From Acidobacteriota bacterium (GTDB lineage Bacteria > Acidobacteriota > UBA890 > WLXD01), in assembly GCA_022571615.1 (NCBI GenBank), contig JACZXM010000259.1, forward strand, positions 1 through 5,266: a stretch of DNA of 5,266 bases, written 5' to 3'. The position numbers and the translations under genes were made by a program. The notes below the pieces were generated by a model. The model worked only from the letters and a program-made list of their open reading frames with translations, was not told the DNA's origin and made no database searches. This document shows, piece after piece, positions 1 through 5,266 of the stretch (position 1 is the stretch's first letter; each line of letters begins with the position of its first letter).

Positions 1-2
1 TC

Positions 3-251
3 GGCCGGGCGAATCTGCAAGCGTTCGCAGAGTCTTTTCCCAAGGTGACGCACCTCAGTTTCAGTGACATCGGGGTCCAGGTTCAGGGTGATCTTGCGGT
101 GGGCTGGTGTGCCTTCCAAATGACCATCCTGGGCGACGACGGTGCCGAGGTGAACGACACCGGGAAGCAACTTGTGGCGTTTGAAAAGCAAGGCGACGGG
201 AGCTGGCAGGTGACCAGAGCCATGTTCAATTCCGATCTTCCGCTTGAATGA
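3..251 (+). CDS. SnoaL-like / DUF4440 family protein, C-terminal part (5' end outside window)
   Basis: The frame is open from the left edge to a TGA at 249-251, so this is the last ~82 residues of a longer gene; the GTG at 45 is probably internal. The visible part matches the end of the NTF2-like fold as found in DUF4440/SnoaL-like proteins: a strand with a small-residue-rich core (GDLAVGWCAFQMTI), an acidic turn (GDDGAEVNDTGK), then the characteristic closing block 'QLVAFEKQGDGSWQVTRAMFNSDLP', cited here as K-x-L-V-x-x-x-K-Q-x-D-G-S-W followed by R-x-x-x-N-S-D-L-P. Members are small (about 130-170 aa), usually cytosolic or exported single-domain proteins binding a small ligand or acting as ketosteroid-isomerase-like enzymes; the substrate cannot be told. 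The 3' end is intact. It lies 77 bp upstream of the D-aminoacylase start on the same strand, so co-transcription is possible. Family call is good, function open. Confidence 0.8.
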   Translation, partial: GRANLQAFAESFPKVTHLSFSDIGVQVQGDLAVGWCAFQMTILGDDGAEVNDTGKQLVAFEKQGDGSWQVTRAMFNSDLPLE

Positions 252-265
252 GGGGTTGGTACCCC
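252..265 (+). other. Short hairpin directly after the DUF4440 stop codon
   Basis: GGGGT (252-256) pairs with ACCCC (261-265) around a 4-base loop, beginning one base after the stop codon. No run of T follows, so it is not a standard intrinsic terminator. It could slow the polymerase or protect the 3' end, or be chance. The rest of 266-328 shows no clear promoter. Confidence 0.25.
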
Positions 266-328
266 ATTGCAAGAGCCCTACGTCGTCGTGGAGCGGTTTA
301 GGGAACTGAAACGGCGAGTGCCAGACTG

Positions 329-766
329 ATGCGCGACCCAGTTATCCGCCGGAACGCAGCCCTGAACCAATGGCATACTTTTCGCTACTTAACCGTCGGT
401 TTACTCGCACTCTTGGTGGCGCTGGCCACTCCGCCGAACACTCATGCTCAGAGTTATGACGTCATCATTCGGAACGGGAGGGTGATCGACGGAACTGGCA
501 ATCCCTGGTTCTTCGCCGACGTGGCTCTGGATGGAGACCGAATCGCCGCGATCGGAGATCTCGGGGCGGCCACCGCGGAGCGTGAAATCGACGCTACGGG
601 ACTGTACGTGACCCCGGGCTTCATCGACGCCCACTCTCACGCGGGGCCTGGGCTGGCCACGGCGGGACTCAGCCACGGAGAGCCGTTGCTGGCGCAGGGG
701 CTCACGACCGTGGTGATCAATCCCGACGGCGGAGGCCCGCGTAGACCTGGCTCGTCAGCGGAGTGA
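329..766 (+). pseudogene. N-acyl-D-amino-acid deacylase (D-aminoacylase), N-terminal fragment ended by a frameshift
   Basis: This is the start of an exported amidohydrolase of the D-aminoacylase/dihydroorotase-like superfamily, zinc enzymes that remove the acyl group from N-acyl-D-amino acids. Residues 18-40 form a hydrophobic signal segment (YLTVGLLALLVALA) ending in THA|Q, a plausible signal peptidase I site at Ala40/Gln41. The mature part opens with the family's usual strand (YDVIIRNGRVIDGTGNPW) and then D-G-D-R-I-A-A-I-G. The metal-binding HxH motif is present in GFIDAHSH, at His102 and His104. The block QGLTTVVINPDGGGP (residues 123-137) is typical of the family. After Pro137 the frame is wrong (RRPGSSAE) and stops at 764-766. 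The correct continuation lies one base over, from 741. ATG 329 is the only good in-frame start; it has only a weak GGCGAG upstream (313-318). As written, the protein could not be active. Confidence 0.82.
737..743 (+). other. Single-base frameshift (one extra base) in the D-aminoacylase gene
   Basis: In frame with ATG 329, ...GGC CCG CGT... leaves the family sequence. Reading GTA from 741 gives VDLARQRSELLRDGLGVNAA, which is what D-aminoacylases have after the GGGP motif. The expected order is GGC CCG GTA GAC, so one base at about 740 (the C in CCGCGTA) is extra. No slippery heptamer typical of programmed frameshifting is visible. It is a mutation or a sequencing/assembly error. Confidence 0.8.
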
Positions 767-1565
767 GCTCCTACGGGATGGCTTGGGTGTAAACGCCGCA
801 CAGTTGGTGTCCCACGGTTCGATTCGCCGCCTCATCTTGGGAGCCGAAGATCGCGCACCGACCGCCGGGGAGATGGAGGAGATGCGCGGCTTGGTGCGAA
901 AGGGCATGGAGGAGGGAGCATACGGGCTATCGTCGGGGACGTTCTACGTTCCCGGGAGCTACTCGGATCCTGACGAGATCGTTGAATTGGCGAAGGTGGT
1001 GGCCGCCTTCGGGGGGGCCTATACGAGTCATATTCGCGACGAAACCGACTACAGCGTCGGGCTCGTGGCGGCGGTGGCCTGGCTTCAGGAGCTGCACGCA
1101 GCGAGCGATTTCAGCATAGGCGACGCGTTCGGAGGGGTGGCGATCGTCGAGATCGAGGCGTTCCCGCAGCGCTCCCGGCGCGCTCCGGTGCGGACGCGGT
1201 GGACAGGAATCTACACCGAGCTGATCGGCCCAGTGGTCGCCATGCTGAACATGCGCAGCGCTTCACAGACCCTCCGCGACGCCATCGAGGTGGAGAGCCT
1301 GTGCACGATCCTCCAACAGGGCGCCGACGGGCATGCCGTGCCCTGTGAGCACTTCATCTTCCAGCCGTCGCCCGACGTCCGACCGCCGCTGTCCTGGCAT
1401 CTGCGCTCCGAGGACGTGGCGGCGATCGAAAGATCGTGGGAGCAGATCGTGGAGCCCACCTTTGACACCACCGAGTCGAGCCTCGCTCGCTTGCTAGCCT
1501 ACATGCGCGCTCACTCGGCTCCGCTGCCAGGGCTCGACGAGGTGGGCGACGCCGGAGCAAGTTAG
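741..1565 (+). pseudogene. Chimeric ORF: middle part of D-aminoacylase joined to an unrecognised C-terminal segment
   Basis: After the frameshift the frame is open for about 274 codons; the first usable start is TTG 783. Residues encoded by 741-1076 are clear D-aminoacylase: the helix VDLARQRSELLRDGLGVNAA, QLVSHGSIR, EMRGLVRKGMEEGAYGLSSG, FYVPGSYSDPDEIVELAKVV and TSHIRDE (its His at 1029-1031 is a metal ligand in this family), then SVGLVAAV. At about 1077 the similarity stops within one codon. The next metal-binding histidine block and the whole C-terminal half (family length is about 480-550 aa) are missing. The remaining ~160 residues are soluble and mostly helical-looking, with no membrane segment, and include IYTELIGPVVAMLNMRSA, RDAIEVESLCTILQQGA, EHFIFQPSPDVRPPLSW, SEDVAAIERSWEQIVEP and SSLARLLAYMRAHS. 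I do not recognise them. They may be the end of another gene joined by deletion or insertion. GTG 1137 or ATG 1242 could start a separate short protein, but neither has a well-placed ribosome binding site. Confidence 0.7.
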
Positions 1566-1688
1566 TCGAGGACACAGCCGGGACAAGCCGAGAGCTCCGG
1601 CCACGGGGGCGGCCGACCGTCCTTTGCTGAGGTGCCGAAAGATGCCCACAGGGCGCGGTGCCCTGCCCCCGAGGGCACCGGCGGGGGT

Positions 1689-1733
1689 ATGATCGTGAGC
1701 ATGGACGTTAATCGACTTCTGGCGCAGCGGTGA
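1689..1733 (+). other. Possible 14-codon leader ORF overlapping the ribosome binding site of the next gene
   Basis: ATG 1689 (or ATG 1701) reads MIVSMDVNRLLAQR and stops at TGA 1731-1733. The last A of that stop is shared with the GAGGG ribosome binding site of the gene starting at 1744. Ribosomes ending here could re-initiate at 1744 (translational coupling). There is no good ribosome binding site for the small ORF itself: GGGGG at 1683-1687 is too close to 1689. The frame is also the open continuation, past one TAG, of the chimeric ORF before it, so it may be meaningless read-through sequence. Confidence 0.2.
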
Positions 1734-1736
1734 GGG
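1732..1736 (+). promoter_or_regulatory. Ribosome binding site deciding the start at 1744
   Basis: GAGGG ends 7 bases before ATG 1744, which is normal spacing. The upstream ATG at 1738 would have only one base of spacing. This moves the start two codons downstream of the longest reading. Confidence 0.55.
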
Positions 1737-1743
1737 CATGACG

Positions 1744-2598
1744 ATGTCGAGCTTCCGGGACCACACAACGGGTGAGAGGGTTTTCTGGTGGAGCGAAGAG
1801 ATCGAGGATGGCGGACTGGACGGCCAGGCCTTCCTGTACAAGCTGATGGGGCCTGACTTTCGTTTCTATAGCTACCGTATTGAGGTTGCCGCTACGCTGG
1901 TCCCCGTGATGGAGCGGCCAGCCGATGGTGTCGAACTGGTCATGAGAATCGACGATCGAGTCCAGGAGCTCGTGTCTGCGGGCGAGCACAGGGACCTCGT
2001 GACGACCTTGCGCAGCTCTGGATGGGGGGCACCCAGGGCGGCGGATTCCCCGTTGCGCAAACACGAAGCGCGCAATGTGCTGCTGAGGCTCGATAGTCTT
2101 CATGAGATACCAGTGGAGGTAGAGGAGCTGGCTCCCGGCGTGGATGTCCACTTGCTGGCAGACTCCAGCACAGTCCCCAAGGCAATTGTGCAGGAGATGT
2201 TCGAGGCAGGGCTTCTCGATCCGACCACAAGAGAAGATGGCGGCGGGGCCTGGACGCTGTCTGAGCTGGGACAGACGATACTTGCTCGCCTGCAGCAACC
2301 GAGGATGTTCGTCGACGGAGAGCCGGCCGGGTACGTGCGCAAGCGGCAGCTCCCCGCCGCGCTGGAAGGCCAGTTCGAAGTCGATGTCTATGACGCCGAC
2401 CCGGTCCAGCTACAGAAGAAGGTCGGAGGCCCCCAAACGCATCGAATTCAGATCGGGGAGACCGTCTTCGATGGCCACATAATAAGGCTCGTGGCCAGAC
2501 CGGGCGCGGGCGGGCCAACATACAGCGTCAGGATCCTGGCCAATCGGCAAATGCCACCGCACGGGCAGGGCGACCAAATTCTGCGCGAAAAACGTTGA
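1744..2598 (+). CDS. Unrecognised soluble protein (~284 aa) with a likely central winged-helix segment
   Basis: I do not recognise the family. I start at ATG 1744 and not at ATG 1738, because GAGGG (1732-1736) sits 7 bases before 1744 but only 1 base before 1738. The third-base G/C bias and balanced amino-acid use support real coding on this strand. Residue numbers count from 1744. Residues 1-95 look alpha/beta, with an aromatic start (RVFWWSEEIEDGG), the strand-like FRFYSYRIEVAATLVPVM, then a helix DDRVQELVSAGEHRDLVTTL. Residues 103-184 resemble a winged helix: KHEARNVLLRLDSL, then SSTVPKAIVQEMFEAGLLDP as the likely turn-and-recognition pair, and GGAWTLSELGQTILARL as wing and closing helix. 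Residues 190-284 look beta-rich (QFEVDVYDAD, GETVFDGHIIRLVARPG) and end in a basic tail. There is no signal peptide, membrane segment or zinc motif. A DNA-binding or adaptor role is inference. It lies in an islet with recombinase debris just downstream. Confidence 0.7.
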   Translation: MSSFRDHTTGERVFWWSEEIEDGGLDGQAFLYKLMGPDFRFYSYRIEVAATLVPVMERPADGVELVMRIDDRVQELVSAGEHRDLVTTLRSSGWGAPRAADSPLRKHEARNVLLRLDSLHEIPVEVEELAPGVDVHLLADSSTVPKAIVQEMFEAGLLDPTTREDGGGAWTLSELGQTILARLQQPRMFVDGEPAGYVRKRQLPAALEGQFEVDVYDADPVQLQKKVGGPQTHRIQIGETVFDGHIIRLVARPGAGGPTYSVRILANRQMPPHGQGDQILREKR

Positions 2599-2602
2599 CG
2601 CA

Positions 2603-2788
2603 GTGACCGGGGCCCAGGTCGTGCCGATGAGCGCGCCTCTCACCAAGCGCCTGCGGCAACACGTACGGTACGGTGCCGAGTGGCTGTTTCCGAATCGGTT
2701 CGCGACGGGTCCGCTCAGCGAGAGCACGATGTACGTCGCCCCTGGCGACGAATCAAGGTGGCAGCCGAGTTTTCACAGTCGGGCGTAA
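2603..2788 (+). pseudogene. Fragment of a tyrosine recombinase (phage-integrase-type) catalytic domain
   Basis: Residues encoded by 2618-2740 read VVPMSAPLTKRLRQHV, then AEWLFPNRFATGPLSEST and MYVA. This matches the segment of XerC/integrase-type recombinases after the basic beta-hairpin: V-P-M/L-S/H-x-x-L-x-x-x-L-R, then W-L-F-P-x-R, then P-L/I-S-x-S-T at the start of the next helix. In a full enzyme (about 300-400 aa) this lies between the first catalytic arginine and the HxxR motif. Neither of those, nor the tyrosine, is present, so the fragment cannot work. Similarity ends at about 2740 and the frame closes at 2786-2788. The frame is also open upstream, through the last codons of the gene ending at 2598, so GTG 2603 is not a meaningful start. 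It is most likely debris of an integrative element, and it marks the right-hand side of the islet. Confidence 0.45.
2757..2785. mobile_element. Possible relic of an insertion-sequence end
   Basis: GGTGGCAGCC-GAG-TTTTCAC-AGTCGGGCG resembles the TGGCAGC...TTTTCA-type subterminal repeats that I associate with some IS21-like elements. It starts 17 bases after the recombinase similarity stops. There is only one copy, no transposase is next to it and no partner end is visible in the window. This is recognition from memory of a pattern and not a proven end. Confidence 0.2.
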
Positions 2789-2824
2789 GTCTTGATGGTG
2801 CAATAAGTATCGAGGGAGAGACTC

Positions 2825-2858
2825 GTCTAACTGGTGATTCTGTCTAACTGGTGATTCT
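2825..2858. repeat. Perfect tandem duplication of a 17-bp unit, two copies
   Basis: GTCTAACTGGTGATTCT at 2825-2841 is repeated exactly at 2842-2858, and one further G (2859) matches a third start. It lies 63-96 bases upstream of the S9 peptidase start codon. The unit is more AT-rich than its surroundings. It may be a slippage or insertion scar, or a pair of binding sites spaced about 1.6 helical turns apart. Confidence 0.9.
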
Positions 2859-2884
2859 GGACGATTACGCGCCGCGACCAGATG

Positions 2885-2901
2885 GCCCTGTCGCGCAGGG
2901 C
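2885..2901 (+). promoter_or_regulatory. Hairpin just before the S9 peptidase ribosome binding site
   Basis: GCCCTG (2885-2890) pairs perfectly with CAGGGC (2896-2901) around TCGCG. It ends three bases before AGAGAGG, so it leaves the ribosome binding site free but close by. The same stem sequences occur, in swapped order, in the spacer at 1649-1665. In 2789-2884 I see no convincing -35/-10 pair; TTGATG at 2792-2797 has no -10 box at the right distance. Confidence 0.3.
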
Positions 2902-2904
2902 GAA

Positions 2905-2911
2905 AGAGAGG
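2905..2911 (+). promoter_or_regulatory. Ribosome binding site of the S9 peptidase gene
   Basis: AGAGAGG ends 9 bases before ATG 2921. It is strong and well placed, and it fixes this start, which also gives a complete signal peptide. Confidence 0.7.
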
Positions 2912-2920
2912 TAACCGCCA

Positions 2921-5266
2921 ATGCGACTCGCTCAAACCTGGTCTGCTCATGCTATCTCTCGTCTGCTGACCATCGTCGGCATGTTGTTGCTCCACATCGG
3001 CCCGGTGTCCGGATCCGGCCTCGTACGGACGGCTCTCCAGGCGCCATCTGCGCAGGCGGGCGAACGAGTCCGTGAGGCGTTGCCGCTGGAGGTCGCGCTG
3101 TCGCTACGCAGACACAACGGTCGGTCGCCGATCAACCTGTCGCCAGATGGCGCCTGGATCGCCCACACCATTGCCACCGACGACACGGTTTCGCGCGATA
3201 GTGGCAGTCGCAAGTTCGCGGCCAGCGGCTTTCCGTTCGCCGAAGGAGATTCGCGCATGGAGGCGATGGTCACGCGTATCGCTGACCGCGAATCGATCCG
3301 CCTTGGCGGCGAAACGAGTTCCAGCTGGGCTGCCGTGTGGTCGCCGGATGGCCGCCGTGTGGCTTTCTACTCCGACGAGGGCGGGGAGGCCGGCCTGTGG
3401 ATCTGGGACGTGGCGACCGGGGAGGCGGTGCAATTTCCAGGCGTGATCGTTCGTCCGGCCTTCGGTTTCGAGATGCCACGCTGGAGCGCCGACGGCGGGA
3501 GCGTACTCGTCAAGATCCTTCCCTTGGGCATGTCGGTCGCCGAGGCCAACGCGCTCGGCGGGTCTCCTACCGCAGCCATCGGCTCTCCCGATCTGGACCC
3601 CACCTCGCCGTCCGTTCGAGTGCGTCGAGTGGTTCCTCGGGCCGGGACCGACGAGAGCGCCGAGCAAGCAATAGCCACTACCGAACGCCGCGCGCCCGTG
3701 GGAGACATGAGTGCCTTCTTCGCTGACCTGGCGCTCGTCGACCTGGGCAGCGGCGCAGTGCGATGCCTCGTGGAAGGCGAGCCAGTGCGCCACTACGCCT
3801 TCGCACCCGACGGCTCGCGCGTCGCGTACACCATACTGAAAGGCTACGAGCCAGCCAGCCAGCAGCCCAACTTCGACCTGGTAGTGCAAGAACTTGCTTC
3901 CGGAGCTACGCGGACACTTGGGACCGACTTGCGGCTCGGCTACGGTATCGAATGGAGTTGGTCGCCTGACAGTCGTCAGCTGAGCTGGATCCCTAGTGGC
4001 CCTTCGGCGCGACTCGACGTCGCTGCAGGAGCGATCGAACGGCTCATGTTGGCTTCGGTCGACGGCGGCAACGTGACCGCGATCAGCGATGAAGACGTCC
4101 CGACGTTCGATCCGGGCGACGGCGAGCACCGCCCCCTTTGGGATGCTCTCGCCGAGAAGCTCTACGTCGTAGGCGATGGCGACCTCTGGCAAGCCGATCG
4201 AGAATCGGGTGCGCTGCGCCGTATCGCTGGCATCCCGGGTTGGAGCATCCGCGCCATCGTGAGCGGACCGCACGACGACGTTATCTGGACGACGGGCGAC
4301 GGCGGTACCGTCTGGGTCTTGGCCCGTTCGGAAACCGGTGCACAATCGGGCATCTACGCGGTCGAGGTTGGCACCGGTCGGGTCCGCGCCGCGCTCAATG
4401 AGACGAGGACGTTCTCGGGCATTTTCAACGTCGATGCCAGTACCGCCAGCGGCGAGATCGTGTTCGTCTCGACCGACCAACAACACCCGTACGATATTTG
4501 GACGTTCGACACCGACACAGCGCGTGTGCGCCAAGCGTCGAGCATCAACCCGAAACTCGAACGCTACCAGCTCGGCGATGCTCGAGTCATCGAGTGGCAT
4601 AGCCTCGACGGCGATCCGCTCGCCGGATCCTTGCTGCTGCCACCGGGTTATCAGTCGGGCGAGCGGTTGCCGCTGGTTGTGTGGGTATACGCTGGCATGT
4701 CCGGCTCGACGTACGTGAATAGCTTCGGGCTCGCGGGAGCTGGACCCATTTTCAATATGCACATCCTCGCCACGCGAGGCTATGCGGTGTTGTTCCCTGA
4801 CGCGCCGGTGCAGGTCGGATCACCGGCGGAAGACGTGATGAGGACGGTGCTGCCGGGGGTCAATGCGGCGATCGAGCAGGGCTATGCCGATCCCGCGCGG
4901 CTCGCGATCATGGGCCAGAGTTATGGCTCATACAACACCCTGACTATCATCACCCAGACCACGCGCTTCAAGGCGGCCGTCATCACCGCCGCCGTGACGC
5001 ACCCCGACTTGCTCGCCGCCTACCTGGGCTCTCCGGGCTACTACGAGCAGGGACAAGGGAGTATGGGTGGAAGCATTTGGGAGTTTCCCCAGCGCTACCT
5101 TGAGAACTCGCCGCTGCTCCGCTTCGATCAGATCGAGACCCCTTTGTTAATCGGGCAGGGTGCGCTCGATGGCGACCTGGTGCCGTCGGAGCCGATCTTC
5201 AGCGCCCTCAAGCGACTCGAGAAGGCCGTCGAGTACAGGATCTACGAGGGCGAGGGGCACGTCATC
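2921..5266 (+). CDS. Exported S9-family (prolyl oligopeptidase-type, DPP/acylaminoacyl-peptidase-like) serine peptidase, 3' end outside window
   Basis: The frame is open for 782 codons to the right edge. Residues 12-30 form a signal peptide core (ISRLLTIVGMLLLHIGPVSG), so the enzyme is exported. About residues 65-550 form the beta-propeller, with PD40/TolB-like blade motifs: INLSPDGAWIAHT (71), VWSPDGRRVAFYSDEGG (139), PRWSADGGSVLV, YAFAPDGSRVAYT (292) and WSWSPDSRQLSW (345). From about 556 comes the alpha/beta-hydrolase domain: IEWHSLDGDPLAGSLLLPPG, LPLVVWVYAG (583), and the nucleophile elbow GQSYGS with Ser667. The acid is probably Asp750 in GQGALDGDLVP, and the base is His780 in YEGEGHVI. 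The triad is thus complete, and only about 30 residues seem to be missing. Such enzymes cut short peptides, often after proline or near blocked N-termini; the exact specificity cannot be read. The gene is intact as far as seen and appears to be transcribed from its own upstream region. Confidence 0.92.
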   Translation, partial: MRLAQTWSAHAISRLLTIVGMLLLHIGPVSGSGLVRTALQAPSAQAGERVREALPLEVALSLRRHNGRSPINLSPDGAWIAHTIATDDTVSRDSGSRKFAASGFPFAEGDSRMEAMVTRIADRESIRLGGETSSSWAAVWSPDGRRVAFYSDEGGEAGLWIWDVATGEAVQFPGVIVRPAFGFEMPRWSADGGSVLVKILPLGMSVAEANALGGSPTAAIGSPDLDPTSPSVRVRRVVPRAGTDESAEQAIATTERRAPVGDMSAFFADLALVDLGSGAVRCLVEGEPVRHYAFAPDGSRVAYTILKGYEPASQQPNFDLVVQELASGATRTLGTDLRLGYGIEWSWSPDSRQLSWIPSGPSARLDVAAGAIERLMLASVDGGNVTAISDEDVPTFDPGDGEHRPLWDALAEKLYVVGDGDLWQADRESGALRRIAGIPGWSIRAIVSGPHDDVIWTTGDGGTVWVLARSETGAQSGIYAVEVGTGRVRAALNETRTFSGIFNVDASTASGEIVFVSTDQQHPYDIWTFDTDTARVRQASSINPKLERYQLGDARVIEWHSLDGDPLAGSLLLPPGYQSGERLPLVVWVYAGMSGSTYVNSFGLAGAGPIFNMHILATRGYAVLFPDAPVQVGSPAEDVMRTVLPGVNAAIEQGYADPARLAIMGQSYGSYNTLTIITQTTRFKAAVITAAVTHPDLLAAYLGSPGYYEQGQGSMGGSIWEFPQRYLENSPLLRFDQIETPLLIGQGALDGDLVPSEPIFSALKRLEKAVEYRIYEGEGHVI

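Larger units (their letters stand above)
1566..1743 (+). promoter_or_regulatory. GC-rich spacer with two competing hairpins (1649-1665 and 1656-1680)
   Basis: No gene of normal size fits here. Hairpin A pairs CAGGGC (1649-1654) with GCCCTG (1660-1665) around a 5-base loop. Hairpin B pairs CGGTGCCCT (1656-1664) perfectly with AGGGCACCG (1672-1680) around a 7-base loop. They share the GCCCT segment and cannot form together, a layout also seen in attenuators and riboswitch-like leaders. No T tract follows either stem, so neither is a classic intrinsic terminator. A TATGAT (1688-1693) resembles a sigma-70 -10 box, but no matching -35 is seen. What is certain is the pairing; a regulatory role for the gene at 1744 is inference. 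Confidence 0.35.

Noticed and set aside
737..766. Programmed frameshifting at the D-aminoacylase break
   Set aside because: There is no slippery heptamer or downstream pseudoknot to be seen, and the joined product would still lack half of the enzyme.
1656..1680. Hairpin considered as an intrinsic terminator for the hybrid ORF
   Set aside because: The stem is strong, but the following bases are GCGGGGGTATG with no T run.
1708..2298. Minus-strand open frame of 196 codons opposite the 1744-2598 gene
   Set aside because: It again shares triplets with the plus-strand gene. The plus frame has the ribosome binding site, the expected third-base bias and a more protein-like hydrophobic pattern.
1940..2521. 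Second minus-strand open frame (193 codons) in the same region
   Set aside because: The product is dominated by Arg, Pro, Ala and Ser, typical of an out-of-phase shadow in GC-rich DNA.
2825..2858. Tandem repeat considered as the start of a CRISPR array
   Set aside because: The two units are directly adjacent with no spacer, are only 17 bp long, and no cas gene is present.
3104..4762. Minus-strand open frame of 552 codons opposite the S9 peptidase gene
   Set aside because: It uses the same triplets as the S9 gene read backwards, a common by-product of GC-rich coding. The product is rich in Arg/Ala/Asp/His without domain motifs, while the plus strand has signal peptide, propeller motifs and the full triad.

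Overview
This is a GC-rich bacterial window with strong G/C preference at third codon positions. It carries three kinds of protein: a SnoaL-like/DUF4440 protein, a D-aminoacylase-type amidohydrolase with a signal peptide, and a secreted S9 serine peptidase. That mix is common in soil or sediment Acidobacteriota, Gemmatimonadota and related lineages. The taxonomic guess is inference only, because no marker gene is present.

Layout, all on the + strand. Positions 1-251 hold the 3' end of a DUF4440/SnoaL-like gene. Positions 329-1076 hold the first half of an N-acyl-D-amino-acid deacylase (D-aminoacylase) gene. It is broken twice: by one extra base at about 740, and by loss of its whole C-terminal half at about 1077. 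There the reading frame runs without interruption into about 160 codons that I do not recognise, ending at 1565. Positions 1566-1743 are a GC-rich spacer with two competing hairpins and a possible 14-codon leader ORF. Positions 1744-2598 encode an unrecognised soluble protein of about 284 residues with a likely winged-helix segment in its middle. Positions 2603-2788 contain a piece of a tyrosine-recombinase catalytic domain without catalytic residues, followed by a short stretch resembling an insertion-sequence end. Positions 2789-2920 are the upstream region of the next gene, with a perfect 17-bp tandem duplication and a hairpin just before the ribosome binding site. Positions 2921-5266 encode a prolyl-oligopeptidase-family (S9) exopeptidase. 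It has a signal peptide, a beta-propeller and a complete Ser-Asp-His triad, and it runs off the window a little after the catalytic histidine.

Reading of the whole: two ordinary degradative genes (an exported D-aminoacylase and an exported S9 peptidase, both suited to peptide scavenging) flank an accessory islet at about 1077-2790. The islet replaces the C-terminal half of the D-aminoacylase, carries two unrecognised coding segments and ends in recombinase/IS debris. No CRISPR array, rRNA or tRNA was seen. If something undescribed is here, it is the pair of unrecognised coding segments in the islet, but the sequence alone does not show that they form a system.
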